Positions 1 through 10,144 of a stretch of 64,000 nt of DNA are shown piece by piece; within the stretch, counting starts at the first letter, position 1; every line of letters starts with the position of its first letter. The notes under the pieces are model-generated. The model did no database searches. It was given only the letters and a program-made list of their open reading frames with translations, and was not told the origin of the DNA. The DNA is from Cheiracanthium punctorium (Eukaryota > Arthropoda > Arachnida > Araneae > Cheiracanthiidae), in NCBI GenBank assembly GCA_038373885.1, contig JAWZYV010019475.1:91001-155000 (forward strand), written 5' to 3'. Position numbers and translations under genes: made by a program.

Positions 1-198
1 GTAAAAAGTGCTATGGCAGCCATTATTCCGTTTGCTACAATATATCTTTGCGAAGCAGGATTTTCCACACTTGTCACAATAAAAACAAAACATCGAAATC
101 GACTGAATGTCGAACATGATATGCGCGTTGCTTTGTCGAAAACCATCCCTCAATTCAATCTGTTAATCAAGGAAAAGCAGCAACAGCCTTCACATTAA
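1..198 (+). CDS. hAT transposase, C-terminal dimerisation region (partial)
   Basis: The frame is open from base 1 and stops at 198. The peptide carries YLCEAGFSTL, TIKTKHRNRL and a following VEHD...ALSKTIP stretch. This matches the C-terminal hAT dimerisation segment of ZBED5/SCAND3-like transposases (CE-GFS--L-IK-K-RN-L pattern) and ends in QQPSH, close to the usual family end. The window start cuts off the N-terminal zinc finger and catalytic core. The frame is uninterrupted over the 65 codons seen, so the copy may be recent. Whether the whole transposase is intact cannot be told here. Confidence 0.8.
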   Translation, partial: VKSAMAAIIPFATIYLCEAGFSTLVTIKTKHRNRLNVEHDMRVALSKTIPQFNLLIKEKQQQPSH

Positions 199-380
199 AA
201 ATTTTAATTTCTTCAAATTTTTTATACTATTGAAATAAAAATATTAAAATAATTAAATAATAAAACAGAATATATTTTGTAATAAATGATGTTTAAGCAA
301 TTTTTTTTTCACAGAGGGGTCCGTGACATATTTAAAATTTTTAAAGTGGTCCATTGTGCCAAAAAGGTTAAGAAACACTG
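1..380 (+). mobile_element. 3' end of a hAT-family DNA transposon
   Basis: The window opens inside a hAT transposon. It holds the last part of the transposase reading frame, an AT-rich 3' tail, and a terminal repeat ending in GTTAAGAAACACTG at 380. That end is the reverse complement of the CAGTGTTTCTTAAC-type hAT terminus. The next 8 bases (381-388, atctagag) should be the target duplication, but the left copy lies outside the window. It is inserted in a copia fragment that continues at 381, so the hAT is the younger of the two. Confidence 0.85.
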
Positions 381-1010
381 ATCTAGAGCTATCGAGGGTA
401 TCCTTGACTTCATGAAACCGGATTATATCGTCATCGTTTAATTCAGCTTTGTTACTATGAGATATTGTATTTGTAAAACTGGTAGATGGAGGACTTTGTT
501 CTTTTGTAGTTTTCGATCGAGTATGAGCCACAGTAACACCATAAGAAGTACCAACATTAACCTTTTTTCTATCACTTATTTACTTGTTTCAAGGATACTT
601 TTCGCATCAAATTTTTGAGCCGCATCTCTAAGTCTTTTCATTGTCATGACTTCTAATATTCTTTCTTCCGACTCCCTATCCGAGTCTGTTTCAGATACAC
701 TCGGAAATAGATACGTATTTCTTTTATCATTTTTCACATCATTCTGAAATCTTTCATGTTTATTTACTGGAGATTGACAGCTAGTTTCTTCACTAAACCT
801 AACATTTATGGTTTCGACAATTTTTCTCGCTGACGGTGCATAAATTCGGTAACCTTTTGTGTGGTGCGCATAGCCAACCGTAATTCCAGGTTTTGACCTG
901 GCATCTAGCTTTCTTCTCAATTGTTTCAGAACATTTACCCAGACTTTCACTTTTGGAATCTTTGTCCCATTGCTGTTTCTTGTCGCTTTATGTAATAAGG
1001 GCCAAATGGT
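381..1010 (-). pseudogene. Ty1/copia polyprotein fragment (end of integrase and linker)
   Basis: On the minus strand, 950-576 encodes KVWVNVLKQLRRKLDARSK, then GITVGYAHHTKGYRIY and KIVETINVRF. This is the conserved copia segment just after the integrase core (V-V----R-KLD-RS--G--VGY---KGYRI). The frame stops at 576 and resumes in another frame at 531-381 as acidic linker. Reverse transcriptase would follow but is cut off by the hAT at 380. Upstream (about 950-1010) the homology fades through stops. No LTRs are visible. It is a dead fragment. Confidence 0.8.
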
Positions 1011-1839
1011 CAGGGAGTGGTTTTAGGAACATCTGGTAATTTAAAGTCATGTCTTAATCTCCGAATTCACGTGACATGAATCCATTCTAGTGTTTGTGAT
1101 TCCATCTGGAAAGCCGAATTCGTGTTGCCTGATAGGTACCACTTGTGCGAGAATTCAGAACTTATTGATGAGTATCGAGTATCGGATACCCCTGTCTATG
1201 TACCAGCACCTCGTTCGAGTCAACGAGTCGTCGGGTGTTGGCAGTTCTGTAGGCTAAAGGTCATCCTACTTCATATGAAACAGGTGGTCATAATATACAT
1301 TTTGGCACATTTCTTGAGAGCAGGAAATCAATCTTATAGGTTTACGGTTTTCAAAATTGCCTGCCCACTGACTGATACCTAAGAACATTCCAGAATTTAT
1401 TGAAGATTTAAATTTTTCATGCGATCTTCAATTTTCTTTAGAATAACCAGAGTACACATGTCCAGGATAGCTCTTTTTAACTGCAAAATTTATTTTTTTA
1501 AATCTTGGTTAAATATTGTAAAATACATTTATAAAAATGGGTAAATATTTAGTGCAATAAAAATAGGAAAGAGAGAAAAAGTAACAATAAGATAAAATAA
1601 TTATTTTATTTCTTTGTCTAATGACTTTGGGTTTTTCCATTGGTGAATTTAATTTTTTAAAGAATAAAAATTAGAAGCAAATCATTTAACCCATGAACCC
1701 ATTATTTAGTGAACTCATGACAGCCGGTAAGATTCCCAAACATTAGTTTTGGTCAGAGTCTGAGTTCAGATCTGCAGAAGCACTTGCGGGAGAGGGGTTT
1801 ACGAATTTAAATTGATTTTTTTCCAGATGATTTACACAA
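1011..1839. other. Unassigned AT-rich spacer
   Basis: No recognisable gene or repeat boundary. An 86-codon plus-strand frame at 1122-1382 resembles no family I know and is probably chance. The right part (about 1500-1839) could be the 3' untranslated tail of the LINE fragment that follows on the minus strand. Confidence 0.5.
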
Positions 1840-2250
1840 TTAATTATTTTTCCTTGAAGGTACGGCCTTTTTAACATGTAGATGACCCAGGATGGCAAAG
1901 ATTGTGTTGGAGATATCTTTATGTGATATTTGGTACTTAGTGTGCAATCTGTTATGTAATGAATGGGGGGATACTAATTTGTTACATATGTGGTATAGAT
2001 TAGATACCTTGCCAATTTTTGAAGGATACGTATTGAATGGACCATGTCCTACGAAGAAAATAAATAGATATCTGTGTGATAAGCAAATTTCTTTTGAAAC
2101 TTTGGGGAAAAAATTTTTAATAGAGTTTGCGGATCGTCTGTTTTGCCATTCTGTAATCAAGTTGTTATGTAACCGTAATTTTAAGTGTGAGAGGGGAAGA
2201 GGAACTTTAAGTAGTGGGAAAAGTCTCTGGTATTTAATGCTGCTTGTCTG
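1840..2250 (-). pseudogene. Non-LTR retrotransposon (jockey/R1-like LINE) ORF2 C-terminal fragment
   Basis: The minus-strand frame 2160-1840 contains EWQNRR near its start and then VGHGPFNTY--KIGKV. Jockey and R1-type ORF2 proteins end with E/KWQ--W, a spacer, and TGHG-F--YL-RF/G before a Cys-rich knuckle. The knuckle here is degraded (HICNK remains). The plus-strand frame 1892-2266 is its antisense shadow. Reverse transcriptase and endonuclease are absent. This is a judgement from a short motif. Confidence 0.55.
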
Positions 2251-3292
2251 GCTAATGTGGTCATAGTTCCCTTTGTATGCTTGTTAATGTGATTGTTGGG
2301 TTATTATTTATAATAATCGGCAATTATTATAAATAGTCAATTAAGTCGGTTAAAGGGGATTATTTTTGAGAATTTTCACAATAGCTGCTTATTATTAATA
2401 ATTACCAATTAAATTTGGTCAATGTGATAATTTTCAGCCGTAACTTGAGGTTTAACTGGTTAATTTATTTTTGAAAAAGACGGTTAAAATAAACATATTA
2501 ACCGTTGGTTGTGGATTTTCAAGGTGACCGTTCTATAACGGTTACCAGATTCGCCGATGATATTTAGGTAAATAAAGGACAACTGTTCTATATGATTTTC
2601 AAGGGGATTCCCAGACCCGTTGGTGTTTTCTGAGATAGCAAAAGGACACACCTTTGATTGCGGATTTTTGGAAGTGGTGAATATTTCGACCGTCTGAGGT
2701 TTTTTAGGTTAGTAAGAACCACTGACACTGATTTATCAAGGAAAACCCCAAAATTACATAAAAGAAGGGGTTTAAGCTTAAAAAATTACACAATGATCTA
2801 ACTTCATTCGTAATAACAACCGATTGTGATTAAAATTCATTGCATTATTTATCACATTAATAAAAAAACCCCAATGTTATTAATAATCACTGTATTTTTT
2901 TAATAATCGAATTAATCACATGACCGTAGCATGTGTTTATATGTCTGTTGCTAATATAACAAACCACAGATGATTTCTTTTCTTTTTTCCAGTTCATTTA
3001 ATATTATGAAAGAAAACAGCTGTAAAACAAAATCAAATAAGTCTGCACTAAAACGAAAGTCCAAGAAACATGCACTCGGATTTAAACCACTCTAAAGAAA
3101 GAAAAATTTTTTTTGTTGGATCAACAAAATTTTTGTTGCTATTCTTACTTCAATGACATATTTTACTGATTCCACAAAATTATGCGATTAAAATAACGCG
3201 AAATAACTTTTTTTTGAAGCAATAAAATTTTGCAAAATTCAACAGAACATTTCCCCCCCTTCATTCTCTTCTCTTCATCCACGCACTCACTT
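2251..3292. other. AT-rich spacer
   Basis: No coding signal. Parts of 2290-2900 are rich in short TTATTAATAATCA-type words and AACCG/CGGTT words, suggesting decayed repeat DNA, but I could not fix ends or a family. Confidence 0.4.
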
Positions 3293-3300
3293 TTCACCAG

Positions 3301-3475
3301 CATAGGCGTAGCGTGACCAAACATTTTTTTTTTTTGGGGGGGGGGGTGGAGGGTGTCACATCTCGAATTCATGAGTAGAAAGGGGAAGTTTCTTTTGAAT
3401 TGTGGAACAAAAGTTGAAAATCAAAAGATTTTGAGATAAAGTTGCCCCCCCTCCTCCGACGACGTTACGCCTATG
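3301..3475. mobile_element. hAT-type MITE (CATAGGCGTAG termini)
   Basis: The ends are CATAGGCGTAGCG and its near reverse complement (ACGTTACGCCTATG). They are flanked by a perfect 8-bp duplication, ttcaccag, at 3293-3300 and 3476-3483. The 175-bp element has no coding sequence and carries a G run near the left end and a C run near the right. Size, TIR and 8-bp duplication identify a non-autonomous hAT. Confidence 0.88.
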
Positions 3476-3483
3476 TTCACCAG

Positions 3484-3943
3484 TTCTTTAGGAATCTAGT
3501 TTTCTGTGGAGTGACTGCGACAAAAACTTTATTCTTTAAAATTTCATTTAAGTTTTAATTTGCATTGTTTGACAGCTGTAGCTTCTTACTTGAATGGCTG
3601 TAACTATAACTATAGCGTTCTATTTCATGTAGAATAAAAATAAGACCAACTTCAGAATCTTAAAAGTAGATCTTTATTTTGAAAAAACAGCAATTGTGAG
3701 TTTGGAAAAAAAAAAAAATTATCAACATAGTCGGATAACTTAAAATGGTGGAAACAACTGTTTACAATTACGCTGGCATCTCTGGGGTCATTGTGAAAAC
3801 AAAACGTGGGGATAAAGTTAAACTAGGGGGGTGGGGATAAAAAAAAATTTTTGTTTATAGTATTTTTTCCAGGGAAAGTTTAAGTAGGAAGATGACCAAG
3901 GAAGGTACAGGGATAAGCAGCTTCTCTGTACATCGAAATTATA
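3484..3943. other. Spacer without recognised features
   Basis: AT-rich sequence with homopolymer A tracts and a short G-rich stretch near 3826-3838. I see no gene, TIR or SINE promoter. Confidence 0.4.
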
Positions 3944-4604
3944 CAGGGTGTCCAGCCTTAATGTGACCCAGTAGCTATTTCCCGAACCGTTCGGTTTAGA
4001 TATGCACTTCCAATTTGAAAAATGTTTTAAAAAAGGTAAAGAATGTTTTTACGTGCTTTTCGAACCAAAAAACCCATTTAGAAAAAAATTACAAAAATTA
4101 AATTTTTATACGGTCCCCAGGTCCTATCACTTATATTTAGGAAAAGATGCAGTACACAAAAGCAAAGTAAACACAAAAAGTTTCATTTTATTACGATAAA
4201 AACTGACCGAGTTATGGAACTTTGAAAATCATACATTTCATCCATTTTCTCGGCCATTTTCAAGACGGTTCCTTACTTGCTTCTTGAAAATAGCCGAGAA
4301 AATGGATGAAATGTATGATTTTGAAAGTTCCATAACTCGGTCAGTTTTTATCGCAATAAAATGAAACTTTTTGTGTTTACTTTGTTTTTGTGTAGTGCAT
4401 CTTTTCCTAAATATAAGTGATAGGACCTGGGGACCGTATGAAAATTTAATTTTTGTAATTTTTTTTCTAAATGGGTTTTTGGGTTCGAAAAGCACGTAAA
4501 AACATTCTTTACCTTTTTTAAAACATTTTTCAAATTGGAAGTGCATATCTGAACCGAACGATTCGGGAAATAGCTATTGGGTCACATTAAGGCTGGACAC
4601 CCTG
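3944..4604. mobile_element. 661-bp near-perfect palindromic MITE (Tc1/mariner-type, TA target)
   Basis: Two arms of about 321 bp (3944-4264 and 4283-4604) are almost exact reverse complements around an 18-base centre. Outer ends are CAGGGTGTCCAGCC and GGCTGGACACCCTG, each next to TA/TATA, as expected for a Tc1/mariner/IS630 target. Both arms encode the same short peptide (starting MHFQFEKCFKKGK) on opposite strands, which follows from the palindrome and is not a gene. If transcribed it would fold into one long hairpin. Confidence 0.88.
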
Positions 4605-4640
4605 TATATATATATATATATATAGTTTTTTTTTTTTTTT
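4605..4640. repeat. (TA)n microsatellite and T tract
   Basis: A TATA run directly abuts the palindromic element's right end and passes into a pure T tract. The TA run may be expanded target sequence. Similar (TA)n runs occur at about 4990-5016, 5144-5162 and 5329-5352. Confidence 0.7.
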
Positions 4641-4840
4641 CTAACGGGCGGGTACTTTGCCGATTAGGCATTGTCCCGACAACGGCCCGAAGGTGTTGGC
4701 CACTTTATTATGGGGGCACCTAGTAGGTGGGCCAAAGCATTGCCGTCTCCAGGAGAAAGCCAATGGACTGGTTTTTGACGTCACAGGCAGGAGGCCAGGA
4801 AATCTTCACCTGTAGATTCCAGCTATCGGCTGAGCTGTCA
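4641..4840 (+). repeat. SINE-like dispersed repeat, copy 1
   Basis: The GC-richer block has a core with CATTGCCGTCTCCAGGA, AAAGCCAA, TGACGTCA and AGGCC-GGA-AAATC. The same words occur in the same order on the minus strand at about 9480-9370, so the two are inverted copies of one repeat. This copy's left part differs from the tRNA-like head of copy 2, so it may be chimeric. SINE origin rests mainly on copy 2. Confidence 0.5.
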
Positions 4841-4986
4841 ATCGCAGCTAAGAACTGCTTACTCTTAAAGAAATTTTCTTTGCGCGCTTCAATAAGATCT
4901 ATTTTAATAAAATGATAACTTTAGTATAACTGTTTTACTTTTTTTCGGCTCATCTTCGTGTGATAGAGAAAATACGTTTATTAAAG

Positions 4987-5025
<39 letters not shown>

Positions 5026-5206
5026 TATTTGAATTTGAAATAATTTAGTTTATGGCAAGTAGTAAAGGTTTTTATGCAATAGCATGTATTTCATCTTCCA
5101 TTAAAAAGAATGGTTATGTTTAAAGCATAAACTAATGCATGCATATATATATATATATATATTCACTTCTTTTTAGCTTTGATAGCTCTGATTTTTACAA
5201 AATTTA
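4841..5206. other. AT-rich spacer with (TA)n runs
   Basis: Low-complexity DNA with two TA microsatellites (about 4990-5016 and 5144-5162). No coding signal. Confidence 0.4.
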
Positions 5207-5318
5207 TAGCCACTGGATTATCAATTATTATTTCATGGTTTCAGTTTTATAATTGTTATTAGTTGCTATCACTTTCATGATATTTTACTTGGGATTCCAT
5301 ACTACGTAAGTTTAGATA

Positions 5319-5330
<12 letters not shown>
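5207..5330. repeat. Inverted repeat arm (left), partner at 7522-7645
   Basis: About 124 bases starting TAGCCACTGGATTATC and running through TTGGGATTCCATACTACG are nearly the exact reverse complement of 7645-7522. The pair brackets about 2.2 kb that contains the THAP exon and a tandem array. Neither arm codes for protein. Confidence 0.85.
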
Positions 5331-5339
<9 letters not shown>

Positions 5340-5354
<15 letters not shown>

Positions 5355-6130
5355 CTTAATATTTACTTATAATACACAGTAAAAATTACTGGGAATTATC
5401 ACACTTTTTCCTCCCAAAGCAAATATTTACTCTGATGTAATTTTACAAATAGCTGGAAATTTTTCATCACTTTTTTAACAGTTACTTACTAGACTATCTT
5501 AACAGTTATTCAATTATGTCGATTATGTTTAAATTTTCAATGTCTTTCTTTTTTTTTTTTAAATCTGTATGTTTTGTGCAAAAACAAGATTTTATTTCCT
5601 TATAGTACACTGTAACAAATTACAGTGAACTATCATAATTTTTTCTCCCATGCAAAATATTTGCACTACTGTAGTTTTAGAAACAATTACAAAATTTTTT
5701 CATCAATTTTTTTAACACTAGGTACTTACAAGAATATCTTACGACAGTTATTATTCAATATATCCATTATGTGTAAATATTATTATTTTTTTAAAGATCT
5801 ATATGATTTATACCAAGATCTATATGATCCACCACCAATATGATTACACCAAGATCTATATGATTTAAACCAAATTATGATGTTTTCTTAGTGAAGTATT
5901 TCACACATATATATTTCCTTAGAATACACGTTAAAAAATTACTAATAAGTTATCCTTTTTTTTCTTTCTTCCATAGCAAATATTTGCACTGGTGTAATTT
6001 CACAAGTAACTGGGAAAAAAAATTCAGAGATTTTTTTTAACTCTAGCTACTTACTAGAATACAGCTATTATTTAGTAGGTTGATTAAGTATAAATATCTA
6101 TACTTATATATGTGTGTGTGTATATATGAA
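5340..6130. repeat. Degenerate tandem array, about three units of 230-325 bp
   Basis: Recurring landmarks are TTCCTTA-A-TACAC followed by AAATTAC (near 5350, 5598, 5918) and GCAAATATTTGCACT-type words (near 5421, 5652, 5976) followed by GTAATTTTACA and TTACTAGA-TAT. Unit spacing is uneven, about 231 then 324, because of internal indels. Short AAAGATCTATATG words recur in the middle unit. Confidence 0.65.
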
Positions 6131-6473
6131 CATATATTAAAGATCTATATGCTTGGTAGAAAAGCTAGATTTTGATACTTTTCTAGTTAAGTACTTTGTT
6201 AGATATATTTCCTATGCAATTACCTTCTTTTTTATGACTAATAAAAAATGTTCAGTAAAATGTGCTATTCGCAGATACCAACATTTGTCTCTTTCAGACA
6301 TTGAATATAATATGTAACATCTCTTCAAGCTTTTATCTATTTATTTTTTAAAAACTGAATTATATACAGCAGCAAGAATTTATATAGTCCATGCCTAATA
6401 ATTACTCTTTAAGTACCATATCAAATCGATTAACAAAAAAGTCCTTCTTAGAATATAAAATGACAATGAAGAC

Positions 6474-6573
6474 ACTTAAAACAGTAAATGGATATTTATT
6501 AAGCAATAATTTACAAAAACACTACTTAAAACTGTAAATGGATATTTATTAAACAATAATTTACAAAAAAACT
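6474..6573. repeat. 50-bp tandem duplication
   Basis: Two adjacent 50-base units contain GTAAATGGATATTTATTAA and CAATAATTTACAAAAA, starting near 6474 and 6524, with few differences. Confidence 0.8.
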
Positions 6574-7320
6574 CAGATAAGCAAGAATTTAATATTTTTC
6601 ATTGTAAAACTTGAAATCACATTACATTCTGTTAGCACATGTTTGAACATTCACAGACCTAGAAAGAAAAATTACGTTTATCAAATGTGTTTTAAATTAC
6701 AGCAAGTCATTCTTATGTATATTTTATCAGCAACATGCCATCATTGTATGAACTATTTCTTTGAAAAATGTTTAATAAGGATAAATTTGTGAACAGGGTG
6801 TAAAAAATCTTACTTAACTTATGCTTAAAAAATTTATTTAAATCAGATTTTTAAAAATCTGAATTGGATTTTTTTCAACTAAAACATAGGAAAAATCAAA
6901 GAATTCCCCCCCCCCCCCCCAGAAAAAAAAAGACCGTCATCTTAAAAGCATAGCTAGAAAAATATTTGAAGGAGTGCCCCAAAATTGAAAGATTACTATA
7001 AAGGTCTTTTTTATCTTTTCTTTTCAAGAACAAAAATAGATATAGAGAACTTTTGCACATGAAGAAGGGTGGACCTTTTGTATCACCCGAAAAGTACATA
7101 CTGTTTGATGTTTATTATTATAAGTATGCATAAATTTGTTTTTAATAACTTAACATCAGTTTTTTTTTATTGCTTTTTATTATCTTAAACATTGCTTTTC
7201 TTTTCTTTCAATTTCAGAAAATGGATTAATCAACCATTTAAAGTTTTTCTGTCTCACAAATTTTAATAAATAAATACTAGATTATATAGAAGATTGAAAC
7301 ACCATAATAAGTAATTTAAT
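6574..7320. other. AT-rich spacer downstream of the THAP exon
   Basis: If the THAP exon belongs to a spliced gene, this would be its intron on the minus strand. I looked for a following exon with the second half of the THAP motif (C--HF) and saw none. A 67-codon minus frame at 7099-6896 ends in a C/G run and is not convincing. Confidence 0.4.
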
Positions 7321-7328
7321 AAACCTAC

Positions 7329-7478
7329 CCTTGAATTTTTTGTTGGTTGAAAATCTTCCCTTGAAATTTTCTGGATCCAAATCTTTTTATTTTCATCATC
7401 GGGAAATTTGAATACAGCAACTTTTTCCTCCTCATTATAATTTCCTCTACAGTAAGGGACAGAGCACTTGTACGGCAT
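7329..7478 (-). CDS. THAP zinc-finger domain exon (N-terminal)
   Basis: A clean first half of a THAP DNA-binding domain starts at its own Met (7478): Cys5 and Cys10 in MPYKCSVPYC, then FKFPDD (residues 23-28), Trp34, and DFQPTK (42-47). These are the usual THAP landmarks. The second zinc pair (C--H) is missing because the match ends at residue 50, where the sequence reads AGG|GTAGGT, a good splice donor. Just upstream of the ATG a TTATTAG acceptor precedes it by three bases. The frame runs on past the donor to a stop at 7263 with no homology, supporting splicing. It could be a host THAP gene or exon 0 of a P-like transposase. No other exon was found, so it may be an orphan. Confidence 0.7.
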
Positions 7479-9150
7479 TATCTAATAATGTGAATAAAGA
7501 CCATTATTAAATTGCAATATATATAATATAAAATAGCTAAACTTACGTAATATGGAATCCCAAGTAAAACTTCATGAAAGTGATAGCAACTAATAACAAT
7601 TATAAAACTGAATCCATGAAATAATAATTGATAATCCAGTGGCTAATATATATATATATAATTACAAATAGGGTTTAATTTCCGTATTAAAATTGCATGA
7701 ATATTTAAAATAACTTTAGGTTACTCCCAAAAATATTTAAGCTTTACATATTTAAATTATATTTCATGCATGCAAAATAGATACTACTATTAAAGTTCAT
7801 TGGTCATAATTTTTTATGACTCCAAACAAAAGAAAACTAAACAGTTCATAATTTTCTATAACTCCAAACTAAAGAAAACTAAACAGAGCATAATCTAAAT
7901 GAAAAATCAAGCTTCATTTTTATTAATAACTTTACTAATACAAGTAAGATTAAAATATCACTCTTAAAATTTTTAACAATGCGAAATATTTAACAAACAT
8001 GGCTAAAGTGAAATCTTATTTTTTAAGACATCGCTTCAAACAAGAAGTAAGAAAAAGGGCATTATCTAATAATAAAAAAAAGCATAATCAATTGTAATAT
8101 GATGCATAAAAATAAATAGAAGTTTGTTTTCAAACTTTATGTACAAAAAAACGAAGTGTTAAATACTTTAGCTTAAAATTTAAAAATATGTATTGAAAAT
8201 ACAAATAAAGTTTTAATTTCAGCATTAAAAATACATGACCATTTAAAACAACTTTAGGTTAACAAAAATATTTAATTTTAGATATATAAATTACATTTCA
8301 TGCTTAAAAATAAATAACTGCTAAAGTTTAGAGTAATAATAAATTATGAACTGTATACTAAAGAGCATAATCTAGAGAGCTTTGTTTCCATTAGCAACTT
8401 TGTTAATACAATTAAAATGTAAAATATCAACACTAATAATTTTAAACAAAGCGAAATATTTTGCAAACAAGGCTAAAGTGAAATCTATTCTTATTTTAAA
8501 ATTTTTGAATAATATTTCAGCAGTGAAATTTTATTTGAGACACATTTCAAAAATAAAATAAGATGGAAGGCATTATCAAATAATATGAATAAAGAGCATT
8601 AGTCAATTATAGTACTATGCATAATAACTAGAAGATTATTTTCAATCTTAGCATACAAACACTGAAGTGTTTAGTAGCTTTCTATTAAAAATATATGTAT
8701 TAAAAATACAAATCCAATTTTAATTTCAGCATTAAAAATACATGAACATGCAAAAAAAAAAAGTTAACATTAAACAATATTTAAGTTTCACCCACTTAAA
8801 TTATGCAAAATAAATAAATATTATTAAAGTTTATTGTTTATAAGTTGTTATAACAATAACTAAAGAAAGTAAAACAGAACATACTGAAAATTAAATCATC
8901 TTGTTCTCATTAACATCTTTGTTAATACATTTAAAATGTAAAATATCAATCTAAATAATTTTAAACAAAGCAAATTACTTTGCAAAGCAAATACGGCTAA
9001 AGTGAAAGCTTATTTTAAAATTTTTCATTTAACATTCCATTAATGGAATTCATTATTTGTACGATAGTTTTATAAAGTATAATTATTTAAATATATAAAG
9101 ATATTTTTTATTTTTGAAGATATCGTTCTAAACAAATTGAAAGGAAGAAA
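7477..9150. repeat. Degenerate tandem array, about three units of 510-580 bp
   Basis: Ordered landmarks repeat three times: GCATTATC-AATAAT near 7477, 8059 and 8571; GCATTAAAAATACATGA-type words near 7686, 8222 and 8729; and GGCTAAAGTGAAA near 7999, 8471 and 8993. Units are clearly homologous but diverged by indels. The array lies immediately upstream of the minus-strand THAP exon, where an intron or promoter would be. Confidence 0.75.
7522..7645. repeat. Inverted repeat arm (right), partner at 5207-5330
   Basis: This is the reverse complement of the left arm with few mismatches. It lies about 40 bases upstream of the THAP exon's predicted acceptor, inside the first tandem unit. Confidence 0.85.
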
Positions 9151-9248
9151 GTTTGTTCACGCACACAGAACTCATAAACTAATTGAATCGCAAAAACAAG
9201 CATAATTTATTTCAAAGATATTAGACAGTAAATAATTGAAAAACTTAC

Positions 9249-9430
9249 TTTTTATGTGTAAATCCACTGCTTTTGAACAAATCCTAAGGAACAATCCACA
9301 AAATGGCGATTTTTCGAAACACGACGAACTACAACTACACTAGGAAAGAGGTATGAGACTGAGACAGATTGAGTTTGAGGAGGGTGAAAACTGGAATGTC
9401 CAGATTTCTCCGGCCTTCTGATCCTGACGT
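9249..9430 (-). other. Possible untranslated first exon of the THAP transcript
   Basis: On the minus strand AAAAA|GTAAGT at 9248 is a strong splice donor, and the sequence upstream of it (toward 9430) is less AT-rich than its surroundings. A 5' untranslated exon spliced to the acceptor before the THAP ATG would give an intron of about 1.77 kb containing the tandem array. Only the donor is seen. The exon is inference. Confidence 0.25.
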
Positions 9431-9620
9431 CATCAAAGCTTGCTAAAAGAGTGAGTTGGCTTTCCTGGAGACGGCAATGGCCAAAGTCGCCCCCTATGAA
9501 GGGACGGACATGACAACCACGCCCAGTCGGGGATCGAACCCCGGCCGCCGGGAGTTGAACCCGAAACCGGAGTACGGTGCTGTACCCACCATACAACTCG
9601 ATCGGCACATCGAAATTATA
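9370..9620 (-). repeat. SINE-like repeat, copy 2, with tRNA-like head
   Basis: On the minus strand the block begins near 9610. It contains GGGTTCAACTCCCGG and GGGGTTCGATCCCCG, the latter fitting an RNA polymerase III B box (GGTTCRANNCC). It continues through ATTGCCGTCTCCAGGA, TGACGTCA and GGCCGGAGAAATC, shared with the inverted copy at 4641-4840. This is the composition of a tRNA-derived SINE. Two TTC-A---CC words sit close together, so which is the functional B box is unclear. Confidence 0.6.
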
Positions 9621-10144
9621 TCGAAAACAAGAAAAATAAATTGAAACAAGTGGAATTTCTTTACAATCATTTTGCTTAAACATATAACACGTTAACTATT
9701 TCCGTTAGTTTTAAACTTACTCGTCAAAGTTTTCTGCAGGCAGTGGCGCATCTGGGGTATGGCAGGAAGGGCACGTGCCATGGGCGACATTCGAAAGGGG
9801 GTGCAGATTTCCATTGAGAGATTGATACAGCAAAAGAAGCATTTAACTTGTTTGCTTCTACTACGACAGCAATTCTCCTGTCTGTATCCTACCCATCGTT
9901 GCTTCCAGGGTTGTGTCTTTGACTGCCCCTACTGCCTCTCAGCGCATGCGTTCAAACACTTGCCCGACACAGGAGCATTCACCCCATGCTGGAAAGCAAC
10001 AATGGGTCTAGGAAGGAGAATCGCTCTCGTCCAGTCCTCGCAACAGTGGGGAGTAAACAGGTTAAAGCCAATAGCTCACTAAAATATTTCTTTTGAATCG
10101 TTGTCCTTCGAACCTAAATCCATGACAGTTCTTTAATTTGCATA

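Noticed and set aside
1892..2266. 124-codon plus-strand frame
   Set aside because: It is antisense to the LINE fragment, whose minus-strand motifs are recognisable.
4002..4546. Frames on both strands encoding the same MHFQFEKCFKKGK peptide
   Set aside because: The match follows from the palindromic arms. No start context, introns or family support a protein.
9759..10082. 107-codon plus-strand frame at the hAT left end
   Set aside because: No transposase motif. It begins within terminal sequence and ends before the pogo insertion; likely chance.
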